64,000 nt of DNA from the NCBI GenBank assembly GCA_029204225.1, contig MU832581.1, positions 1-64,000 on the forward strand, written 5' to 3'. The translations under genes were made by a program, and so were the position numbers. This document shows positions 56,567 through 64,000 of the stretch, piece after piece. Positions within the stretch are counted from its first letter, which is position 1. Each line of letters opens with the position of its first letter. This DNA is from Diphasiastrum complanatum (lineage: Eukaryota > Streptophyta > Lycopodiopsida > Lycopodiales > Lycopodiaceae). The notes under the pieces were generated by a model. That model made no database searches, was not told the DNA's origin, and saw nothing but the letters and a program-made list of their open reading frames with translations.

Positions 56567-57428
56567 GTAAATTGAAATGTAAATATCTGTTATAGTGACT
56601 AATTTCGAGATGGCCAAGGGAGTATTGGGTCTCATGAGAGTCTGCTGGACTGCCCTCCTAAAAAGTAGCAAGGGTTGACTAGTCAACATGCCACGTGCCA
56701 TATGCTCACTGGGACACTTGGTCCAGTGCATGAGTGACACTTGTCGGACGGTCAATGGACGGGTCAACAGGACGTGCCATATGCTCATTGGGACACTTGG
56801 TCCAATGCCTGAGTGGCACGTGTCAGACTGTCCACCTACTAGATGTGTTAGGGTACTACCAAGTGGCAAGTGTCGACTGTGCATGGAGTTTGCCATGTGT
56901 CGACGTTAGGATGTGTTAGGGTTAAGGGATGCTTGAGGGGATATAGTGTAAAACCGATTCGCCGGTTCGAACTTGGAGAAGTCAATTCTTTCCCGATTCA
57001 AACCCAATTCAAACACGGTTCGAAAAGGCGATTCGAAAGGTACCATAAAACATAGGTAAATTGAAATGTAAATATCTGTTATGGTGACTAATTTCGAGAT
57101 GGCCAAGGGAGTGTTGGGTCTCATGAGAGTCTGCTAGACTGCCCTCCTAAAATGTAGCAAGGGTTGACTGGTCAACGTGCCACGTGCCATATGCTCACTG
57201 GGACACTTGGTCCAGTGCATGAGTGACACTTGTCGGACGGTCAATGGACGGGTCAACAGGACGTGCCATATGCTCATTGGGACACTTGGTCCAATGCCTG
57301 AGTGACACGTGTTAGACTGTCCACCTACTAGATGTGTTAGGGTACTACCAAGTGGCAAGTGTCGACTGTGCATGGAGTTTGCCATGTGTCGACGTTAGGA
57401 TGTGTTAGGGTTAAGGGGTGCTTGAGGG
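56451..57428. repeat. 489-bp tandem duplication (two units)
   Basis: gatatagtgt recurs at 56451, 56940 and 57429, exactly 489 bases apart, and the intervening sequences are near-identical. Each unit joins the 3' end of the MITE to the middle of LTR 2. The shared gatatagtgt occurs naturally in the LTR, so misalignment at that word explains the event. Confidence 0.9.
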
Positions 57429-57614
57429 GATATAGTGTAAGACCTGTCAGGCATTCCCTATTGTATTCCTATTCAGCTATGGTTGGGAGGAGACTTGCAG
57501 TAGAGCTCTCATGTTTGCTTGATCTATGTACATTTGCTTGAGATTAATAAAGTGACGAATTTGTTGGGTAATTCTGTGTATTTACTTGGGTTTTAGCTTG
57601 TGTGTAACACATGC

Positions 57615-57889
57615 CAAGGCTAGCGCCAGGACAATATTCTAGAAGGGGAGTTGAGACTTGGTTGGAGCTCGCCCTGAGTTGCAACCTGCATCTCCCTAAT
57701 AGTTATGGTGTGATTTAGCACCTCCCCTCACAGCAAGCGCTTAGAGCAATCTAGTAAAGAACACTTTTCTCTCTCTAAAAAGTCATGTTCTCTCTCTAAA
57801 TGTTATTGATCCCGTGGCTTCCTTTAATCATGCCTAGATCGTGTGAGGTGATTACCCATTGATCTAAGCTCTCTGGACTTTGCTAGAAC
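57615..57889. other. Spacer, nothing recognised
   Basis: Follows the catgc duplication. No coding or repeat feature identified. Confidence 0.4.
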
Positions 57890-58382
57890 CGATCAATGTT
57901 TCTGAGCCATAGGAAGTTGGTGTTGGCTGCATTCTAGTTGTCGTGGCGCTGGGACTTTGGGAGCGGCACTATCGTCGGTGGTCTCAGGAGGAACAGGAGC
58001 GCTGTTGGCACCGGGAACAATGTTGGCGCTAGTGGCATCGGGAGTAATGCTTGGAATTGTAGCTAGCTTTACAACAAAGGGACAACGTGAGAAAGGAGTG
58101 ATCTGATATGGTGGTAGGGGAAACGATAAGATTTGAGATGAGTGGTTAAAGAGATGGTGGCCCCATAAAGTAATCCACAACACTGTGACCACCACTATGA
58201 GGGTGGCAATTGAAATCACCTGATCGCGGCCATCTCGCTAAGCCGTTAAAGATGGCTAACTCGTGTGCTTCTCCCATCCGAAGAAAATTCTCGCCTAGGT
58301 CGGAATAACGAGGCGTAACCAATAATCTCACGTACTGGAGTACCATGTATCCAAGACTAGGATAATGCCGAATCTTATATGC
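57890..58382 (-). mobile_element. LINE endonuclease fragment fused to gypsy LTR start
   Basis: The minus strand reads HELAIFNGLARWPRSGDFNC then HPHSGGHSVVDYF (58150-58260), the C-terminal part of an APE-type LINE endonuclease with the G-D-F-N box intact. Sequence above 58260 belongs to a gypsy LTR, so the same short ORF spans both. Confidence 0.6.
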
Positions 58383-58560
58383 AGGATGTGGACGTAACAT
58401 TCTTCCCCCCTTGAACTGTTTCTGTCCTCAGAAGTGGAAATTAGGGAGGTTCTTCTTTATGCTTTCAACTCTCTCCCACGAATCATCATCCTCAAGCCGA
58501 CCCTTTCACCTAATCTAGCACTCAGAGATAGAACATAATACTTGCATGGTGTGCAACAAG
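58383..58560 (-). mobile_element. Gypsy chromodomain end, purine tract and LTR start
   Basis: The minus strand reads RLEDDDSWERVESIKKNLPN with a stop at about 58428, then an aaggggggaaga purine tract and TGTTACGTCC, the 3' LTR start. It belongs to the same family as the plus-strand piece at 46.26-46.77 kb. Confidence 0.75.
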
Positions 58561-58648
58561 GTACGACTCGGTAGAAGAATTCCCAACAAGACTTTCAAAT
58601 TTGTCAGAACATTTTTCAGGTGCAGAATATTGGTCCTGTAAGCATAGT

Positions 58649-58993
58649 GTAGATGTACAAGGTTTGTTCAATGTTATTCAATGCTTTGCGTGATCAAAAA
58701 ATGTAGCAAAACAAAACTATGTATAATTTAGTGTTCCTAATAGAAGTGTAGATGCACAAGGGTTGTTCAATGTTATTCAATGCTTTGCATGATCAAAACG
58801 TATAGCAAAGCAAACCTGGTTTCGATGCAACGACATGTATAAATCAGTATTGCTAATCGGTGTTCAATATTCAATTTAGTATTCCTAATAGGAATACTAA
58901 ATCATACACGCACTTGATTGGAAGTAGGTTACTTTGCTACATTTTTCGATCATCGAAAGCATTGAATAACATTGAACAACCCTTGTACATCTA
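58649..58993. repeat. Foldback repeat with about 65-bp arms
   Basis: The left arm (tagatgtacaaggtttgttc ... gcaaaac, 58649-58714) is matched by its reverse complement at 58930-58993 (... gaacaacccttgtacatcta). A direct partial copy of the left arm lies at 58749-58815. A ttagtattcctaataggaat palindrome lies near the centre. Non-coding; probably a MITE. Confidence 0.75.
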
Positions 58994-59329
58994 GATATTA
59001 TTCTTTTTGGAACTTTCTAGGCTTTTATTGTTTCTAAGAAAGCTAAAGATTTATAAAGAAAATCTAGAAAAACAAAAGCTTCCGCTTCGGAACAAACCTA
59101 AAATTTCGGAACGTAGCGTTCCAGAACGCGATTGGAACTATACGTCTCGGAACACAATTTATCTATGGATAAACTCTACCATGCATGCACTCCACTGGCT
59201 TAGTACTGACATGTTTTGTATTTCTATTAGGAACAATTTAGTATTTCCTAATCGGTTCTATGCGAGTCTTAACCACATACGGGGTTTGCTAACTTGTGGT
59301 ACAATATGGTTAATTGGAGTTAGCTAGGA
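58994..59329. other. Spacer with palindromic gaacg/cgttc words
   Basis: Words such as ttcggaacgtagcgttccag (59106-59125) resemble MITE subterminal palindromes, but no boundaries were found. Confidence 0.35.
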
Positions 59330-61420
59330 ACGTCGCACGCCCCCCTCTACTTCTAGAGGCGACAGGGCTGGTCATTTCAGCTAACAAACAAGAATTAAGG
59401 CTATCGTGGCTATTACAACATTTTTCTACCTTTGTGACCTCCACTTCCATGTAGCAAAAACTCCAACTTGGAGGGAAATGAGAGATCATGTTGCCTTGAT
59501 AGGGGGTGTCTATCATGGACCTAGCATTGAGTCATTACATACCACCATTGTAGAGGGAGGTTCGGAGTAAGGTCAAGGAATTAGAGCCCATTCGTAGTTC
59601 GTGGAAACAGTTCAGTTGTACTATCATGACGGATGGTTGGAGTGACCGCAAGAGCTGATATATCATTATATGTTGGTGTCTTCCTGTGTGGGACCATGTT
59701 TTTGAGATCCATTGACACATCAGCACCTGACACCATTGTTTCAGTTGAGTACATCACATGCGTTAAATTTCAGTGTTCAATGCTCATAAAAGTTTCATTG
59801 CTAGACTCTAGTAAAGATTTCAATCATTTTTGATGCTCAATGCTCAAGAGTCAATGTTTATTAGAATTTAAACATTTTACATTTTGAAATCTGATGCTCA
59901 TTTCTTATTTTTATAGGTGAGCACGTGTACTCGCATGTCAGGCAAGGGATTGAGGATGTGGGGCCAACAATGTTGTGCAAGTTGTTATTGACAATGCCTC
60001 GATTGCGAGGCCATGGGGGTTTGGTGATTGCAAATCACCGTAGAATGTTTTGGACTTTATGCGCTGCACACAACCTTGACCTGTTGATTGAGGACATTGC
60101 AGGTATATCATCTAGGCTCCTCAAAGAGTTGAGTCTTTTGCATTCATCATTCCATGTCGATTATTCCAATTACTAGTATTTACAATTCCAATGTCTAGAT
60201 TCTACTAGTCTTCCTTTGCTGTCAAAATCATAGATGTCCTTGATATGATTTCTCCTTGCCCTTGATATGTCTTGTCTTGTCCAACTCTTCCTTTGGTGAA
60301 AGAGGTCCTTGATTGACATAGTTCTTGGTGAGGTTTGTCAACAAGAAACTGAAGGCCCTCACAATTCATATCGTTAAAAAATCTGAAGATCTCGAGATAT
60401 GCTCCCATGATGTTTGAACTTTGCCATCCCATTCTAAATGCTCATTGCTCGTTGCTTTGAACTTTGAAGCTGGCTTCAGAATCTAGATCAACAATGGAAA
60501 ATTTGGGTTTAGGGTTGAGGGTTTAGCGGATCTATATTTGCTTCATGGTTGCCATTAATCACGATTCTTGGGCCATCGCGATTCGCGAATCTCGATTCTC
60601 GGTAGAGAATCGTTGTTCAAACTTTTTTTTTTCTTTTCTTTTGAGATGGTTTTTGGCACATTGTTTCAGCTATATATCTACCCTGAAATGGACCATACTG
60701 TACGTGAAACTACTGGCAACTTGCATATGCATAAATGCACCGCTCTCATCAAGAGCTTCAAGTTGATACCCATATTGCCCACTAAATTAAAAAAAAAAAG
60801 TGATTGTCAAAACCCTAACAAGAACTGCAATACCAAACCGTGATTTGCGGTTTGCCAATGCAACTGTGATTTGCTTTGATGCATTGTTTATGTTCAAGTT
60901 TGAATTCATATTTATAATCTTGGAGCGGCTCATAAATGTTCACAACACCCCCAAGCAAATATTTGTTCCCAACCCATTAGTAGAGTGGAGTGGATCGAAT
61001 GTGTCTCAATCAAGGCAATCCAAGATTGTTGTCTTGTCGTTGACCATTTGGGATGAGGCGAGATTGATCGTTGTTGGGTTGTAGCTATTGCACGCCGTTT
61101 TGTGGCTTGTAATCTTGCCATCTTGTTATTCGAAATCGAATTTCAATTCTAATTTCTTTCATGTACTTGACAGTAACTTTTAATGGGTATTAACGATAAT
61201 GTGTACTACCTAGTATTTCCCGAGTCTTGGGTACTTATTAATAGTTGCAATTTTGTGTATGTAGGACTTGTGACTCAAGTTGCTTTACAAGCTCATGCTG
61301 CACAACATTTGTAGAGCAACTTCAGTGGTTCTGATGAGAACATTGAGGAGGAGAGCAAGAGCAAGGGGTTTTCGTCTTATGAGGACTCAGAGGGTGGGGA
61401 TGATGATGATGATGATGATG
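59330..61420 (+). pseudogene. hAT transposase relic (DUF659 type)
   Basis: Plus-strand pieces in order: a KLQLGGK-like and IMDLALSHYIPPL region (59440-59545, about one frame off per 30 codons), WKQFSCTIMTDGWSDRKS (about 59605-59658), matching the DUF659 start, and a gap that looks like an intron. Then come VTDNA-region remnants and MFWTLCAAHNLDLLIEDIAG (about 60046-60105), the most conserved DUF659 block. An acidic C-terminal run of Glu and Asp follows near 61340-61420 (EGGDDDDDDDV). Stops and shifts throughout make it inactive. It is a candidate relative of the source for the hAT-type MITEs in the window, though no TIRs were identified around it. Confidence 0.65.
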
Positions 61421-61429
61421 TGTAGTACG

Positions 61430-62420
61430 CTATGGAGACTCTACGAAGAGTTTCATCTTTGGCCAAAAGAAGTCCCTTCGTACTAACTCTAAAGTACGAT
61501 GGATGCATTATGACATTTTCTCACTCCTGAACAAAGGTCCCTTTCGGATGGAAATGTGATCATCTACCTTTCCACTCTTGAACTAAGACTGAGCACCTTG
61601 TAGATCGGTCTTACTATCCTTGCTCATCATGCCTGATTGTACTTGTTGCCAAATAGGTCCAAATTAAGAGTCTTTCTAACAAAGACCCCTGAGGTAGAAG
61701 TTTGTAGATAGTTTTGTGAAGCAAAGTTCGTTTACTTCACTTCACCTATTCAACTTAGTGAGTCAGCAACCCTATTTGAGATGTCTTTGATATAACGTAC
61801 TTAAAGTCGAATTCTTGCATAAGCTCAGGAGTCAGCCCAACATGCCTTTCTGCCTCTTAGGTCATTCTGATTACGTAAATACTTAAGGGGTTGGTGATTA
61901 GTGCAAACTGTAAATTTATTACCATATAGGTAATGCCTCCATGATTTCATGGCATGTATGACGCCAAAAAGTTCCTTTTTGTATGTGGTATAACGCAATT
62001 GAGGATTACTCAATTGCTTGCTTCCAAAAGCAACCGATCTTCCTTCTTGTAGAAGTACTACTCCTATAGCCGAATCACTTGCGTCAGTTTTAATGATGTA
62101 AGGTAAATCCGGATATCATATATGCAATACGGGAGTAAAGACGATCAAATCTTTGAGTTTCTCAAAGCCCTACTTCAATTTGTCGTTCCAATATACAGGT
62201 GGGCTTTGTCCTAACCCACTTTAAAACATTACTAAGAGGTGCATCAATTTTAGAATAAGATTTAGTGAATTTTTGGAAGAAATTTGTAAATCCTGATAAT
62301 GACTTTAGTTATTGAACAGTTTTTCGAATCGACCATTCCACTACTATCCTTATCTTTGTCGGGCCAATTTTCATTCCCTCAAAAGTTATAATTTGACCTA
62401 GATAAAAAGTTGAGCGATAG
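61430..62420 (-). mobile_element. Gypsy RT-RNase H fragment
   Basis: The minus strand holds RNase H words (LRYTTYKKELFGVIHAMKSW, then NHQPLKYL and DLRGRKACW, 61830-62000) and, above it, a degraded KTDASDSAIGVVLLQEGR block near 62030-62090 and an RT thumb/connection remnant to about 62400. An integrase zinc-finger scrap lies at 61440-61500. Frames are heavily broken. Confidence 0.75.
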
Positions 62421-64000
62421 GTAGACCATGAGGTATCTCTTGCAAAAAACATCATGGAATGCATATTTTAAGGCACGCAATAACTTTGTTCTGCTTGTGA
62501 ATTTACTATCTTGCAAGTTGCAACTATGAATTATATCCATAGATTCACAGCCCCCTTGTGATTTTTGAATCACGATTTAGATTACGATTTGTTGACGCAT
62601 CTATGAGATACGTATACAAAAATAACGCAAAGAAATAATCTTAAAATGAATCACAAGAACAGAATTGGAATCAAACGAAAATAGAAGTAATCTAAAACAA
62701 CAAAAAAGGCAATTATGTGGGCAGCAAGGCAAGAGAGAACCATTGAGTAAATAGTTCATTAGTTTACTCTAAGCTGTCATGACATTCGACTACTGAAGCT
62801 GTTAAGGAGGTGAGCAACAGGTTTGTTTACACTTAAGCAAATTATACATTTGATCACTTGGCACCTATCCTAGGTACATTCTGATATTATAGATTACTTC
62901 ACATCGCCATGGGATGCATATATATGACAATACCTTAACAAAAAGGTTCACCAAAACTAGGGTGCAACAATTCTGGAGTTGTAGTTTGTGCCTTGGCCAA
63001 CTGAAATGTGTCCAGGCTGATTCAACTGGGATAGTTCCCATAGGCATAATAAGCTGATTCAAATTGTCCCCCAAAAAATAGAATAAAAGAATTGATTTTA
63101 GGGTTTTTGAAAAATCAGAAATTGATGCTGGCTATGTGTCACAACAAAAGAAGCGAGCAAGTGCTGGTTTAGGGTTCAGGCTGCAAATTACATTGTCATC
63201 ATGCAATTACGATCCCTAGGTCCTGAATTCTTGAATTCTTGAATTCCGATTCTTGATTCTGGATGTTACAATGTGGGTTCAGTGCCGTAAACAAAATGCT
63301 GTAAAATTGCCCATGCCTAGTGTTATGATTTTATCACAAATTCAGTAACAATGCAAAGCTAATTTTTAATACCTAAATTCTATTGGTAACCAAACTATAT
63401 CATGTACATTTCAGCTACTTAGTACTTAGTGCACAAACTACTAACTACACTTGAGTCAATGACTACTCACAGATTCAGAAAGTCAAATGGATCAGATATA
63501 GGAGAAGTTTGCAAATTGATTGCAGGCAAGGTCTTTCTGAAACGAATTGACTTTGTGAAAATAAGAAAGTTTTACAAAAATTAAAAATGCGTTTTTCCAA
63601 TTTGAATTGGACGATTCAGTTTCAAATCAAAATCGTGATTCAAAATTGTTTGAATTGGTAAATCCAGTAACAATGGCCTTCACACTGCTAAGATCTACCC
63701 ACTACTATACTTCCTTCTCTGTTTTTTGGTCCACAGTGATTGTGCTTTTTCATGACAATAAATTCACATAATATCAAAACAGTTAGCTAAAAAAAATGCT
63801 GCTCCCTCATGTTCTTCACAAACTTGTCTCCTAACACTTTCCTCTTATCTGGATTTAAGAATATATGAACCCATGGAATCAAGATGCATTGCACTAGTCC
63901 CTTCATCTTGGTGAGGAGGAACAGCACCTCATACTTTCATGATACATCCAAACAGTTAGCTAGTAATTCTCTTATATTTTGGATCACAACAAGACTTATG
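62421..64000. other. Window end; unassigned
   Basis: AT-rich with several aatcgtgatt/gaatcacgatt palindromic words (62565-62600, 63625-63650) reminiscent of MITE ends, and ttgaattc repeats near 63230. No ORF with a motif and no ECR1 exon recognised. Confidence 0.4.

Larger units (their letters stand above)
54943..57609 (+). mobile_element. Non-autonomous LTR element (TRIM-like), carrying a MITE and a tandem duplication
   Basis: LTR 1 is 54943-55602 (TGTCACATG ... GTGTAACA, 660 bp). LTR 2 is 55865-57609 and has been enlarged by a 600-bp MITE with an 8-bp duplication and a 489-bp tandem duplication. Subtracting these leaves about 648 bp. The interior (55603-55864) is only 262 bp, with an iMet primer site at 55605 (tggtatcagagcta) and a purine tract (gaggagggaaggga) at its end. 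The target duplication catgc is present at 54938-54942 and 57610-57614. Most of the interior is an inverted copy of the LTR's 5' part. No protein is encoded. Confidence 0.92.

Noticed and set aside
56432-57385. Pairs of near-identical minus-strand ORFs
   Set aside because: They result from the 489-bp tandem duplication of LTR sequence and carry no motif.
60547-63674. A 3.1-kb foldback bounded by catggttgcca and cagtaacaatgg
   Set aside because: The inverted ends are weak and no convincing 8-bp duplication was found; retained only as a comment on palindromic words.
1-64000. CRISPR arrays, operons, prophage or bacterial features
   Set aside because: No spacer-repeat structure or clustered co-directional genes; introns, LTR elements and LINEs show eukaryotic nuclear DNA.

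Overview
This is nuclear DNA from a land plant with a large, transposon-rich genome. Plant-type Ty1/copia and Ty3/gypsy elements, almost all with initiator-Met tRNA primer sites, fill most of the window, together with two multi-exon plant genes. No species is named. The very long introns and a trace of a restriction-endonuclease-type LINE would fit a fern, lycophyte, gymnosperm or large-genome angiosperm.

Host gene 1 (minus strand, 35721 down to 5653) is a FYVE-domain, phosphoinositide-binding protein of the plant At1g61690-like family. Exon 1 (35608-35721) and exon 2 (15358-15526) each encode half of the FYVE zinc finger. Exon 3 (5653-8966) encodes a long tail of repeats. Intron 1 is about 20 kb and intron 2 about 6.4 kb, and both are full of nested transposons. 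The product would be about 1198 residues. Host gene 2 (plus strand, from 51189) is the 5' part of the NEDD8-activating enzyme subunit ECR1/UBA3. Exons 1 and 2 (51189-51281, 51773-51936) are visible and I did not see the rest before the window ends. Both genes carry long GA/CT dinucleotide tracts close upstream of their start codons.

Layout: 1-2700, an unidentified ORF, a copia LTR and degraded copia gag-pol; 3584-4078, a hAT-type MITE; 5653-15526, FYVE gene exons 3 and 2, with intron 2 holding a gypsy integrase scrap, a DNA-methylase-like pseudogene, a gypsy body and a LINE endonuclease fragment; 15527-35607, intron 1, holding a copia (16.8-19.3 kb), a gypsy interrupted by a hAT MITE (19.6-23.2 kb), a MITE split by a complete chromodomain gypsy with target duplications (24.0-31.3 kb), a copia LTR and a LINE; 36.7-37.4 kb, the 3' end of a LINE with a restriction-like endonuclease; 39.1-45.7 kb, colliding copia gag regions with an intact TRIM; 46-50 kb, gypsy relics and tandem repeats; 51.2-51.9 kb, ECR1; 52.6-64 kb, LINE fragments, foldback elements, a second TRIM carrying a MITE and a 489-bp tandem duplication, a hAT transposase relic and a gypsy fragment.

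The most unusual items are the methylase-like pseudogene (9.6-10.0 kb), the FYVE domain split by a 20-kb intron, two miniature LTR elements with perfect 5-bp target duplications, and a MITE family present both filled and unfilled by the same gypsy element. All calls were made by eye from translations and repeats. No database search was run.
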